From the NCBI RefSeq assembly GCF_018263855.1, contig NZ_CP073318.1, forward strand, positions 7,068,001-7,132,000: a stretch of 64,000 nucleotides of DNA, given 5' to 3'. Shown one piece after another: positions 56,033-64,000 of this stretch (the stretch's first letter is position 1; every line of letters starts with the position of its first letter). A program made the position numbers and the translations under genes. The stretch comes from Kutzneria sp. CA-103260. GTDB taxonomy: Bacteria > Actinomycetota > Actinomycetes > Mycobacteriales > Pseudonocardiaceae. Below the pieces are notes generated by a model that worked only from the letters and a program-made list of their open reading frames with translations, did not search any database and had not been told where the DNA came from.

Positions 56033-57043
56033 ATGGCCCGTCCGACCATCCAGCCGGTCGTCTGGCAGCCGCCGGCCGCGCCCGAGCGGTCCCGGCAGGC
56101 GGACAGCGCGCCGCCGATGCCGGCTCCGCGGGTGCTCGCGGTCAATGGTGTCGGGCCCGAGGACGTTGTCGTGGATGAGCAGGGGCGCCTGGTCACCGGC
56201 GTGGCCGATGGCCGGATCCTGCGGCTGTCGGACGAGGGCCGGCGGATCGACCAGGTGGCCGAGACCGGTGGCCGCCCGCTGGGAGTCGAACTGCTCGGTG
56301 ACGGCCGATTGCTGGTCTGCGACGCCGAACGTGGGCTGCTGGCCGTCGATCCCGAGGGCGGATCGGTGGAGCCGCTGGTCGCCGGGCGGGCGATGGCGGC
56401 GGGGCGGCCGTTGTGGCTGTGCAACAACTCCGCGGTGGCCCGGGACGGCACGGTGTTCTTCACCGACTCCACGCAGCGGTTCGGCCTTGAGCACTACGTG
56501 GCCGACCTACTCGAACACGGCGGCACCGGCCGGCTGCTGCGGCGGGACGTGTCGGGCGAGGTCACCGAGCTGCTGGACGGCCTCCAGTTCGCCAACGGGG
56601 TGGCCCTGTCCGCGGACGAGTCGTACGTGGCGGTCGCCGAGACCGGCGCCTACCGGATCCGGCGGGTGTGGCTGACCGGCTCCGACACCGGTCGCAGCGA
56701 GGTGCTGGCCGACAACCTGCCGGGCATTCCGGACAACATGAGCACCGGCGAGGACGGCCTGCTCTGGGTCGCCCTGGCCTCGCCCCGCAACCCCGTGCTG
56801 GATTGGACCGCGCCCCGGCATCCCTTGCTGCGCAAGGCGACCTGGGCGATGCCGCCGGCCTTGTTGACCAAGCTCGAGGTGCGCACCACGTGGGTGGTCG
56901 CCATCGACGGCACCGGCGCCATCGTGCGGGACCTCCAGACCTCCGCGCCCGGCTATCACATGGTCACCGGCGTGCGGCAGCACGACGGGAAGCTCTACCT
57001 CGGCAGCCTCCGGGAACAGGGCATCGCGGTCATCGACCTGTGA
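56033..57043 (+). CDS. SMP-30/strictosidine synthase-like beta-propeller protein
   Basis: 336 aa, ATG with GAGGAGAAGCAG upstream. Propeller blades: GPEDVVVDEQGRLVTGVADG, RPLGVELLGDGRLLVCDAERG, NNSAVARDGTVFFTDST, FANGVALSADESYVAVAE and IPDNMSTGEDGLLWVALAS. Closest in pattern to strictosidine synthase-like hydrolases (lactonase or esterase type). No signal peptide. Overlaps the convergent SMI1/KNR4 gene by 14 bases. Confidence 0.87.
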   Translation: MARPTIQPVVWQPPAAPERSRQADSAPPMPAPRVLAVNGVGPEDVVVDEQGRLVTGVADGRILRLSDEGRRIDQVAETGGRPLGVELLGDGRLLVCDAERGLLAVDPEGGSVEPLVAGRAMAAGRPLWLCNNSAVARDGTVFFTDSTQRFGLEHYVADLLEHGGTGRLLRRDVSGEVTELLDGLQFANGVALSADESYVAVAETGAYRIRRVWLTGSDTGRSEVLADNLPGIPDNMSTGEDGLLWVALASPRNPVLDWTAPRHPLLRKATWAMPPALLTKLEVRTTWVVAIDGTGAIVRDLQTSAPGYHMVTGVRQHDGKLYLGSLREQGIAVIDL

Positions 57044-57506
57044 GGCCCTCGACGAACGACCGGAAGTCCGGCGCGAGGGCCAGTTCCGTCTGCCGGTCGG
57101 TGTCGATCCACGTCACGGCGGGCTCGGCGGAGCGCCGGTAGTCCAGGGCGATCCAGCAGTGGCCGTCGCCGGAGACCGGCACCACGCCGTCCGGCAGGCC
57201 CCACTCGTCGATCAGGTCGGGGACGTCGAGCAGTGACGCCACGCCCGGGGTGTGGCCGATGCCCATCAGATCGGTGACGGGCACGTGGTCGTCGGCCCAC
57301 GAGGTGGGCGCCGAGGTCGGGAAGCGGCGGCGGCCGCAGGCCACGATGCCGCCGTTCTGGACGCGGAGGAGATCGAGCAGCGCCGCCGGCAGGGTGACGC
57401 CGAGCAGGTCCTGGGCCTGGAGAACCGCCTCGTCGGTGAGCGGCGGCTGCACGGCGTAGGTGCCGCCGCCCCAGAACACGGCCTTGATCTCGTCGAAGTC
57501 CGCCAC
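57030..57506 (-). CDS. SMI1/KNR4 family protein
   Basis: 158 aa. FWGGGTYAVQPPLTDEAVLQAQDLLGVTLP (in part), then ALLDLLRVQNGGIV, MGIGHTPGVASLL and VPVSGDGHCWIALDYR are the SUKH/SMI1 signature (LPxxLxxFLxxxNGG, GDxxxxLDY). Many bacterial members are immunity proteins for polymorphic toxins, but no toxin gene is adjacent here. Divergent from the sensor kinase gene. Confidence 0.87.
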   Translation of the reverse strand: MADFDEIKAVFWGGGTYAVQPPLTDEAVLQAQDLLGVTLPAALLDLLRVQNGGIVACGRRRFPTSAPTSWADDHVPVTDLMGIGHTPGVASLLDVPDLIDEWGLPDGVVPVSGDGHCWIALDYRRSAEPAVTWIDTDRQTELALAPDFRSFVEGLTGR

Positions 57507-57610
57507 GCCGGCAGCCTAGGCCCGTGACCCGCAAGAGTGCAGGTGGCTGCACTCCCGGCACGCCGGTGGATCGGCCAGACTCGAACCACGGCGCGGCAGG
57601 GGGTGGAGCC

Positions 57611-59332
57611 ATGGCACGGCTGAGGGGGTTGGGCCTGGTCGTGCTGGCGTTGCTCGGCCTGCCGCTGGCGGTGCTGGACCTGGCGGCGCTGATCTTCGGG
57701 GTGTCGCCGGTGGTGCTGGGGATACGGCGGCTGCCGGTGCTGGCGCGCCGGTTGGCGGGCGAGTGGTGCGAGGTGCCGATCGCGGAGCCGTACGACCCGA
57801 TGCCGGGGCCACCCCGGCCGAGGCCGGACGGCCTGTACGAGGTGCGGCGGCGGCTGTATCGCCGGCCTTACGTGCCGGTGTTCTGGCAGCAGGTGCACTG
57901 GCTGGCGGCGGACGGGGCGACCTGGCTGGATCTGTTGTGGCTGGTGGTGAATCCGTTGGGCGGCACGGTGTTGGGGCTGGTGGCGGCGGTGGCCGGAAAG
58001 CCCGGCCTGAGGTGGCACGGGCGGTGGACCCGGGCGCTGCTGGGGGCGCGAAGGCCCTGGCCGAACTGGGTGCGGGACCGAACGCTGCTGGTGCTGGACG
58101 GGGCGCAGCTGGCAGCGGTGGCCGTGGCGGGGTTGCTGTTGGTGGTGGTGCAGCTGGCGGCGGGAGTGCTGGCGCTGGCGGGGGTTTCGTCGCCGTTGAT
58201 CGTGCTGGTGGAGAACTCCAGGACCTTCGTCAACTACTACCGGCGGAGGATCGGGGGCATCGACGAGCCGTACCGGCCGGTCCCGGCCCCGCCACGGCCC
58301 GAGGCAGACGGGCGGTATCGGGTGCGGCGGCGCGTGTACCGGTCGCCGGCGGTTCCCACGCGGCTGGCCCGGCTGAGCTGGCTGGCCAGGGATCCGGCGT
58401 CCGGCCGGGACCTGCTGTGGATGGTGCTGAATCCACTGGTCACGGTGACCCTGCTGGCGCTGCCGTGCGCGGCGCTGCTGTTGGGATTCGCGCAGGTGAC
58501 GACCACAGTCACCTATCTGTGGCACCACACGCAGCCGGGGTGGCAGGTGCCGGCCGGGGCGTTGGCGACAGCGGTGGTCCTGATGGTGGCGCCGACGCTG
58601 CGGAGGTGGCACGACCGCTGGACGCGGGTGCTGCTGGCGCCGACCGAGGCGGCGAGGCTGGCCAAGCGGGTGGAGCGGCTGACGGAGACCCGTGCCGACG
58701 CCGTGGACACGCAGGCCGCGGAGCTGCGGCGGATCGAGCGGGATCTGCACGACGGGGCGCAGGGGCGGCTGGTGGCGATGGGTATGGCGCTGCGAACGGT
58801 GGAAAGGCTGCTGGACGCGGATCCGGAGCTGGCCCGCAAGCTGATCGTGGAGGTGCGGGAGAACACGGCGACCGCGCTGACCGAGATCCGGGAGCTGGTG
58901 CACGGCATCCACCCGCCGGTGCTGGCCGAGCGTGGCCTGGCGGACGCGATCCGGGTGGTGGCGCTGGACAGCCCACTGGACGTGGCGGTGGCGGCCGACC
59001 TGCCCGGACGGCTCGATCCACCGGTCGAGTCGGCCGCCTACTTCGCGGTGCGGGAGCTGCTGACCAACGCCGCCAAGCACTCGGGCGCTGACAAGGTGCG
59101 GGTCGACGTCAGTCATGCCGGCGGCCTGCTGCGGATCGTGGTGTACGACGACGGCCACGGCGGCGCGCATCTGGCCGGCGGGACTGGGCTGTTGGGGGTG
59201 CGGCGGCGGCTCGGTACCTTCGACGGAGTCCTGGACGTGCGCAGCCCCGTCGGCGGGCCGACCACACTGACGATGGAGATCCCGTGCGTGTTGTCATCGC
59301 GGAGGACGTCTACCTCCTCCGGGCCGGACTGA
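57611..59332 (+). CDS. NarL-type sensor histidine kinase with duplicated N-terminal module
   Basis: 573 aa, ATG with GGGGGTGGAG upstream. The N-terminal half holds two similar units, about 25-150 and 205-320: a short motif EPYDPMPGPPRPRPDGLYEVRRRLYR against EPYRPVPAPPRPEADGRYRVRRRVYR (in part), each followed by two or more transmembrane helices. Then HisKA_3 with phospho-His in ERDLHDGAQGRLVAMGM and an HATPase domain (FAVRELLTNAAKHSGA, GTGLLGVRRRL). The last 49 bases overlap the response-regulator gene. Confidence 0.92.
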   Translation: MARLRGLGLVVLALLGLPLAVLDLAALIFGVSPVVLGIRRLPVLARRLAGEWCEVPIAEPYDPMPGPPRPRPDGLYEVRRRLYRRPYVPVFWQQVHWLAADGATWLDLLWLVVNPLGGTVLGLVAAVAGKPGLRWHGRWTRALLGARRPWPNWVRDRTLLVLDGAQLAAVAVAGLLLVVVQLAAGVLALAGVSSPLIVLVENSRTFVNYYRRRIGGIDEPYRPVPAPPRPEADGRYRVRRRVYRSPAVPTRLARLSWLARDPASGRDLLWMVLNPLVTVTLLALPCAALLLGFAQVTTTVTYLWHHTQPGWQVPAGALATAVVLMVAPTLRRWHDRWTRVLLAPTEAARLAKRVERLTETRADAVDTQAAELRRIERDLHDGAQGRLVAMGMALRTVERLLDADPELARKLIVEVRENTATALTEIRELVHGIHPPVLAERGLADAIRVVALDSPLDVAVAADLPGRLDPPVESAAYFAVRELLTNAAKHSGADKVRVDVSHAGGLLRIVVYDDGHGGAHLAGGTGLLGVRRRLGTFDGVLDVRSPVGGPTTLTMEIPCVLSSRRTSTSSGPD

Positions 59333-59940
59333 CCCGGATGCTGGAGGCGTACGACTTCGAGGTGGTGGCCGCGGTGGAGTCGGGGCCGGAGCTGCTGGCG
59401 GCGCTGATCGAGCACCGCCCGGACGTGGCGGTGGTGGACGTGCGGCTGCCGCCGACCTTCGCCGACGAGGGCCTGCGCGCGGCGATCGAGGCCCGCCGCA
59501 CCCATCCGGGCCTGCCGGTGGTGGTGCTGTCCCAGCACGTCCAGCAGCTCTATGCCCGCGAGCTGCTGGCCGACGGCGGCGCCGGCGTGGGCTACCTGCT
59601 CAAGGACCGGGTGTTCAACGACGAGCAGTTCGTGGACGCGCTGCGGCGGGTGGCGGCCGGCGGCACGGCGATGGACCCGGACGTGGTGGCCAAGCTGATC
59701 AGCGGCACGCCGCCGCTGGCCAAGCTGAGCCCGCGGGAGCGGGAGGTGCTGGAGCTGATGGCCGAGGGGCGGTCCAACGCGGCCATCGGGCAGCGGCTGT
59801 TCCTGTCCGACAGCGCCGTGAGCAAGCACATCGCCTCGATCTTCGGCAAGCTCGGGCTGGCCGCCTCCGACGACGACAACCGGCGAGTACTAGCAGTTCT
59901 GGCACATATCGCCGGGAATTCGTCGGACAGCCGACCCTGA
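59284..59940 (+). CDS. LuxR/NarL family response regulator
   Basis: 218 aa, GTG start inside the end of the kinase gene. Receiver domain: VVIAEDVYLLRAGL (acidic pair), phospho-Asp in VAVVDVRLPP, Lys in GYLLKDRVF. LuxR HTH: LSPREREVLELMAEGRSN then LFLSDSAVSKHIASIFGKL. Cognate regulator of the upstream kinase; targets unknown. Confidence 0.94.
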   Translation: MRVVIAEDVYLLRAGLTRMLEAYDFEVVAAVESGPELLAALIEHRPDVAVVDVRLPPTFADEGLRAAIEARRTHPGLPVVVLSQHVQQLYARELLADGGAGVGYLLKDRVFNDEQFVDALRRVAAGGTAMDPDVVAKLISGTPPLAKLSPREREVLELMAEGRSNAAIGQRLFLSDSAVSKHIASIFGKLGLAASDDDNRRVLAVLAHIAGNSSDSRP

Positions 59941-59966
59941 CCGTTCGGATTGCCTACGATCGAACG

Positions 59967-60794
59967 GTGAAGTTGTTGGCGGTCAGCGACCTGCACGTCG
60001 CGTACGAGGAGAACCGGACGATCACCGAGGGCCTGCGGCCCGAGTCGGACGACGACTGGCTGATCGTCGCCGGCGACGTGGGCGAGATGTCGACCGACAT
60101 CGAGTGGGCCCTGGGCCTGCTACGGGAGCGGTTCGCCAAGGTGATCTGGGTGCCCGGCAACCACGAGCTGTGGACGCCGAAGGACGACCCGGTGCAGCTG
60201 CGCGGCGTGGCCCGCTACGAGCACCTGGTGGAGATGTGCCGGCGGCTGGACGTGCTCACGCCCGAGGACGACTACCCGATCTGGACCGGCGAGGGCGGCC
60301 CGGCGGTGATCGCGCCGCTGTTCCTGCTCTACGACTACACGTTCCGGCCGGAGGGCACCAACAACAAGGAAGAGGCCCTGGCCAAGGCCCACGAGGCCGG
60401 CGTGGTCTGCACCGACGAGTACTTCCTGCACCCGGATCCGTACCCCAGCCGCGAGGCGTGGTGCGAGGCGCGGGTGGAGCTGACCGAGAAGCGCCTGTCG
60501 GCCCTGCCGCCGGAGCTGCCCACCGTGCTGATCAACCACTGGCCGATGGTCCGGGAGCCCACGCGGATCATGTACTACCCGGAGTTCGCGCAGTGGTGCG
60601 GCACGGTGCTCACCGCCGACTGGCACCTGCGGTTCCGCTCGGCCTGCTCGGTCTACGGTCACCTGCACATCCCGCGCACCACGCACTACGACGACGTCCG
60701 GTTCGAGGAGGTCTCCGTGGGCTACCCGCGGGAGTGGAAGAAGTTCAAGCGCTCCAGCCCGTGGCTGCGCCAGATCCTGCCGGTGAAGCCGTGA
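59967..60794 (+). CDS. Metallophosphoesterase, PptH-like (phosphopantetheinyl hydrolase)
   Basis: 275 aa, GTG start. Metal motifs: AVSDLHVAY (DxH), VAGDVGE (GD), PGNHELW (GNHE), INHWPMV and YGHLHIPR (GHxH). Located immediately before a PptT-type phosphopantetheinyl transferase with GTGA overlap, as Rv2795c (PptH) is with Rv2794c (PptT) in M. tuberculosis, where PptH removes phosphopantetheine from carrier proteins, opposing PptT. The paired arrangement supports that role. Confidence 0.9.
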   Translation: MKLLAVSDLHVAYEENRTITEGLRPESDDDWLIVAGDVGEMSTDIEWALGLLRERFAKVIWVPGNHELWTPKDDPVQLRGVARYEHLVEMCRRLDVLTPEDDYPIWTGEGGPAVIAPLFLLYDYTFRPEGTNNKEEALAKAHEAGVVCTDEYFLHPDPYPSREAWCEARVELTEKRLSALPPELPTVLINHWPMVREPTRIMYYPEFAQWCGTVLTADWHLRFRSACSVYGHLHIPRTTHYDDVRFEEVSVGYPREWKKFKRSSPWLRQILPVKP

Positions 60795-61390
60795 TCGAGG
60801 AGCTGCTGCCGGAGAAGGTGGCCTTCGCCGAGGCGTTCGACGACCACTCCGCGGTGGAGCTGTTCCCCGAGGAGGAGAAGGTCATCGTCCGGGCCGTGGA
60901 CAAGCGGCGCCGGGAGTTCAGCACCGTCCGCTACTGCGCCCGCCAGGCGATGAAGGCCTTGGGGCTGCCCGAATCCCCCATCCTGCCCGGCGAACGCGGC
61001 GCCCCGCAGTGGCCCGACGGCGTGGTCGGCAGCATGACGCACTGCGCCGGCTACCGGGCCGCGGCGCTGGCCTGGGACAGGGACATCGTCACCATCGGCA
61101 TCGACGCCGAGCCCGACGAACCCCTGCCCGAGGGCGTGCACGAGGCCATCGCGCTGCCGTCCGAGCTGTCGGTGCACGGGCGGCTTCTTTTCAGCGCCAA
61201 GGAAAGCGTCTACAAGGCCTGGTTCCCGCTGGCCCGCAAGTTCCTCGACTTCTCCGAGGCCGAGCTGAGCTTCGGCGACGGCACCTTCTCCGCCCGCATC
61301 CTCGTTCCCGGGCCGGTCAGGGGATTCGAGGGCCGCTGGCTGATCAAGGACGGGTTCGTGGTGACCGCGATCGTGGTCACCGTTGCCTGA
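60791..61390 (+). CDS. 4'-Phosphopantetheinyl transferase (PptT/Sfp type)
   Basis: 199 aa, GTG overlapping the previous stop (GTGA). VGSMTHCAGYRAAALA, TIGIDAEPDEPLPEGV (Mg-binding GIDxE) and FSAKESVYKAWFPL (FSxKESxYK) are the core motifs. Transfers phosphopantetheine from CoA to acyl and peptidyl carrier proteins of fatty acid, polyketide and peptide synthesis. Next to PptH-like and HD genes. Confidence 0.94.
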   Translation: MIEELLPEKVAFAEAFDDHSAVELFPEEEKVIVRAVDKRRREFSTVRYCARQAMKALGLPESPILPGERGAPQWPDGVVGSMTHCAGYRAAALAWDRDIVTIGIDAEPDEPLPEGVHEAIALPSELSVHGRLLFSAKESVYKAWFPLARKFLDFSEAELSFGDGTFSARILVPGPVRGFEGRWLIKDGFVVTAIVVTVA

Positions 61391-61988
61391 CATCGCTTGG
61401 CGCGCGGCGATTTCCGCTCTCGGCGGCACTCCCGTCGACACGGACATCGTCGCGCGCTACGGCGAACCCCACCGCCGCTACCACAACCTGGTGCACGTCC
61501 GGGCCGTGGCGCGGGATGCCGTCACGCTGGTTTCCTTGACCGAGCAGGAAAAGGCCGAGCTCATCCTGGCCGCCTGCGCCCACGACGTGATCTACGACGC
61601 CGTGCCCGGCACCGACGAACAACGCAGCGCCGACTGGGCCCGTTCCTGGCTGGCGAAGTCCAACCTGGAAGCGATCGCCGACCGCGTCTCGGATCTCGTG
61701 CTGGCCACCATCAAGCACACCGCCGCCCCCTCCGACGCCGTCGCCTGCGCGCTGTTGGACGCCGACCTCGCCATTCTCGGCTCCTCCGCCGCCGACTACG
61801 ACGCCTATGCCGCAGCCGTGCGCCAGGAGTACTCGGCCGTCACCGACGAGGCGTGGCGCAGCGGCCGGTCCAGTGTCCTGTCCTCCTTGTTGGACCGGGA
61901 CTGGCTCTACCTCACCGGCAATGGCCGCGACCGGTGGGAGGCCGCCGCCCGCCGCAACCTCGCTCGCGAGCTGGAATCGTTGCGCTAG
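61383..61988 (+). CDS. HD-domain protein (predicted metal phosphohydrolase)
   Basis: 201 aa, TTG start overlapping the transferase end by eight bases. YGEPHRRYHNLVHVRAVA and LILAACAHDVIYDAVPGTDEQRS carry the His and His-Asp metal ligands, and ALLDADLAILGSS the last Asp. COG4339-type family of unknown substrate. Tight coupling to PptH/PptT suggests a role in CoA or phosphopantetheine turnover; that is inference. Convergent four-base overlap with the PNPOx-like gene. Confidence 0.88.
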   Translation: MPDIAWRAAISALGGTPVDTDIVARYGEPHRRYHNLVHVRAVARDAVTLVSLTEQEKAELILAACAHDVIYDAVPGTDEQRSADWARSWLAKSNLEAIADRVSDLVLATIKHTAAPSDAVACALLDADLAILGSSAADYDAYAAAVRQEYSAVTDEAWRSGRSSVLSSLLDRDWLYLTGNGRDRWEAAARRNLARELESLR

Positions 61989-62596
61989 TAGAGGCCGTTG
62001 GCGTAGGCGGAGCCGTAGTAGCGCTCCAGTTCGGACAGCGGGTCCTCGGGGCGTTCGAGGGCCTTGGCGATGGCCGGCCGGGAGGCTACGGCGTCCGGGG
62101 CCCAGGTCTCGGGGTTCCACAGGGCCGAGCGGAGGAAGGCCTTGGCACAGTGGTGGAAAATCTCCTCGATCTCGACCAGCATGACGATCTTGGGGCGGTT
62201 GCCCTTGACGACGAGGCGGTCGAAGAACGGGGCGTCGGAGAGCAGGCGGGCGCGGCCGTTGATGCGCAGGGTGTCGCCACGGCCGGGAATCATGTAGAGC
62301 AGGCCGACGTGCGGGTTGGACAGCACGTTGTGCCAGCCGTCGACGCGGCGGTTGCCGGGACGGTCGGGCACGGCGATGGTGCGGTCGTCGAGCACGAGGG
62401 TGAAGCCGGGCGGGTCGCCCTTGGGTGAGACGTCGCAGGTGCCGTCGGCGGCGCTGGTGGCGATCAGGCAGAACGGCGAGGCGGCCAGCCACTGCCGGTC
62501 CAGTTCGTGCAGCGCGGGCCGGGCCTTGTCGGCGACCCGCGGCAGTGGCTCGCCGACCAGTTCGGTCAGCTCGTCAACGGATGTGATCTCGCGCAA
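61985..62596 (-). CDS. Pyridoxamine-5'-phosphate oxidase-fold FMN-binding protein
   Basis: 203 aa from TTG 62596 after GAGGGGGG. WLAASPFCLIATSAADGTCDVSPKGDPPG (in part), LDDRTIAVPDRPGNRRVDGWHNVL, NPHVGLLYMIPGRGDTLRINGRARLL and CAKAFLRSALWNPETW match the MSMEG_1061-type split-barrel family. Binds FMN or F420; substrate unknown. Divergent from the HSP90 gene. Confidence 0.88.
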   Translation of the reverse strand: MREITSVDELTELVGEPLPRVADKARPALHELDRQWLAASPFCLIATSAADGTCDVSPKGDPPGFTLVLDDRTIAVPDRPGNRRVDGWHNVLSNPHVGLLYMIPGRGDTLRINGRARLLSDAPFFDRLVVKGNRPKIVMLVEIEEIFHHCAKAFLRSALWNPETWAPDAVASRPAIAKALERPEDPLSELERYYGSAYANGLY

Positions 62597-62727
62597 GGTG
62601 TCCCCCCTCGACGACGAACAGTCCGTGACCGACCCTACGCGCCCTGGGCGCTGACCGGCCCGTCGACAGAAAGCCCCTCTGTGAAAGTTGGCCGCGCGCT
62701 CGACCGAAACCATCTACCCTGCTGCGC

Positions 62728-64000
62728 GTGAACCGCACGTTCCAGGTAGACCTGCGCGGTGTTGTGGACCTGCTCAGCCATCACCTGTACGCCAGCCCGC
62801 GGGTGTACCTGCGCGAGCTCATGCAGAACGCGGTGGACGCGGTCACAGCCCGGAGCGCGGCAGACCCGGACGCACCGGCGCGGATCGGGATCGCCACCGG
62901 GCCGGGGGCGGTGACGGTGACGGACACCGGGATCGGGCTGACCGAGGCCCAGGTGCACGAGCTGTTGGCGACCATCGGCCGCAGCTCCAAGCGGGACGAG
63001 CTGGGCTTCGCCCGGCACGAGTTCCTCGGCCAGTTCGGCATCGGCCTGCTGTCGGCGTTCCTGGTGGCCGACGAGGTCCGGGTGACGACGCGGGCCGAGG
63101 GCGCGCCGGCGGTGCGGTGGATCGGCCGGGCCGACGGCACGTACGACATCTCCCCGGCGGACAGGGACGAGGTCGGCACCACGGTGGAGCTGGCCGCCCG
63201 CCCCGGCACGGAGCAGTGGTTCGAACCGCCGACGGTGGTCGAGCTGGCCCGCCTGTACGGCTCGATGCTGCCGGTGCCGGTCACCGTGGACAGCACGGCG
63301 GTCAGCGGCGCGGGCACGCCGTGGCGCGACGACGACCGCACGCCAGGGTTGCGGCGCGCCGATCTGGTCGGCTACGCGCAGGAGACGCTGGGCTTCACCC
63401 CGTTCGACGTGATCGAGCTGGCGGTGCCGGAGGCGGGCCTGACCGGCGTGGCCTACGTGCTGCCGTTCCCGGCGAACCCGGCCGAGCACGCCGGCCACCG
63501 CGTCTACCTCAAGGGCATGCTGCTCACGGAGAGCGCGCCGGGCCTGCTGCCGGACTGGGCCTTCTTCGCCCGCTGCGTGGTCGACGCCGGCGAGCTGCGG
63601 CCGACGGCCAGCCGCGAGGCGCTGTACGAGGACAACCTGCTGGAGGCCACCCGGCAGGCCCTCGGCGACCAACTGCGCGGCTGGCTGGTCGGACTGGCCC
63701 GCACCGACGAGGCCCGCCTGCACAAGTTCCTCGGCGTGCACCACCTGGGCGTGAAGGCGCTGGCCCTGCACGACGACGACATGCTGCGGCTGGTCGAGCA
63801 GTGGTGGCCGATGGAGACCAACGTCGGCCGGATGACGCTGGCCGACTTCCGGGCCCAGCACGGCGAAATCCGCTACTGCGCCACCACCGACGACTTCCGA
63901 CAGCTGGCCGGCGTGGCCGCGGCCCAGGACATCGCGCTGGTCAACGGCGGCTACACCTACGACACGGAGATCGTCGAGCGGCTGCCGGCGATCGAGCCGG
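62728..64000 (+). CDS. HSP90 family protein (3' truncated by window edge)
   Basis: GTG 62728; 424 codons visible. N-terminal GHKL ATPase: RELMQNAVDAVTARS (helix with catalytic Glu and Asn), TVTDTGIGLTEAQVHELLATIG and GQFGIGLLSAFLVADEV. A middle domain follows (about 240 onward, VGYAQETLGFTPFDV, then GMLLTESAPGLLPDW). It is an HtpG-like chaperone of the short, divergent actinobacterial type, since spacing in the lid region is shorter than in HtpG. C-terminal part not seen. Confidence 0.9.
   Translation, partial: MNRTFQVDLRGVVDLLSHHLYASPRVYLRELMQNAVDAVTARSAADPDAPARIGIATGPGAVTVTDTGIGLTEAQVHELLATIGRSSKRDELGFARHEFLGQFGIGLLSAFLVADEVRVTTRAEGAPAVRWIGRADGTYDISPADRDEVGTTVELAARPGTEQWFEPPTVVELARLYGSMLPVPVTVDSTAVSGAGTPWRDDDRTPGLRRADLVGYAQETLGFTPFDVIELAVPEAGLTGVAYVLPFPANPAEHAGHRVYLKGMLLTESAPGLLPDWAFFARCVVDAGELRPTASREALYEDNLLEATRQALGDQLRGWLVGLARTDEARLHKFLGVHHLGVKALALHDDDMLRLVEQWWPMETNVGRMTLADFRAQHGEIRYCATTDDFRQLAGVAAAQDIALVNGGYTYDTEIVERLPAIEP

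Noticed and set aside
57030..57506. Polymorphic-toxin immunity locus
   Set aside because: An SMI1/KNR4 protein is present but no toxin, effector repeat or secretion gene is next to it.

Overview
The window is high-GC DNA (about 72% by eye) with dense coding, frequent GTG/TTG starts and many four-base stop/start overlaps. It looks like the chromosome of a large-genome actinomycete of the Pseudonocardiales type (Kutzneria/Amycolatopsis-like). Support for this is the mycobacterium-like gene order from dinG to rdgB, adjacent serB and ctaD, a PptH/PptT-like pair, LytR-CpsA-Psr and TatA genes, many TetR regulators, and rare TTA codons concentrated in one defence-type gene. The genus is an inference.

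Layout. 0-14 kb is accessory and regulatory: an ECF sigma/anti-sigma pair, a sedolisin, an LCP cell-wall enzyme, tatA, a BldD-like regulator, a Baeyer-Villiger-type monooxygenase with a divergent TetR, a NADAR-GrpB fusion, an Ag85-like esterase and a GH27 galactosidase. A kilobase without clear genes follows, holding two tiny ORFs, a very strong hairpin and a dispersed repeat. 14-22 kb holds a TetR/MFS pair, more TetR genes, an odd tRNA with a Leu anticodon, alkB, bcp and a beta-lactamase-fold protein. 22-27 kb holds an SMR pump behind an attenuator-like leader, a large NACHT-LRR (NLR-like) ATPase and an HxlR-controlled ABM-globin fusion.

27-42.6 kb follows the M. tuberculosis Rv1330c-Rv1341 order: rdgB, rph, a cAMP-phosphodiesterase-like MBL enzyme, murI, rhomboid, [4.9-kb insertion], cysM, cysO, mec, [extra pair], an S58 peptidase, DUF2017, clpS, and then pncB on the other strand followed by pncA. 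The extra pair is a divergent ClpS-like protein and a DUF2017-like protein. It appears to be a duplicated and diverged copy of the clpS-DUF2017 module and is my main candidate for an undescribed system.

42.6-53.4 kb holds a secreted protein, wecB, a degenerate GT2, bioY, lipB, dinG, and an osmC/PTH2/serB/ctaD block. 53.4-55 kb holds a phosphotransferase bounded by two inverted ~168-bp copies of an intergenic repeat. 55-64 kb holds an asparaginase, SMP-30-like and SMI1/KNR4 proteins, a NarL-type two-component pair whose kinase has a duplicated N-terminal half, PptH-PptT-HD genes of phosphopantetheine metabolism, a PNPOx-like protein and a truncated HSP90 gene at the edge. No CRISPR array, rRNA, integrase or transposase was seen.
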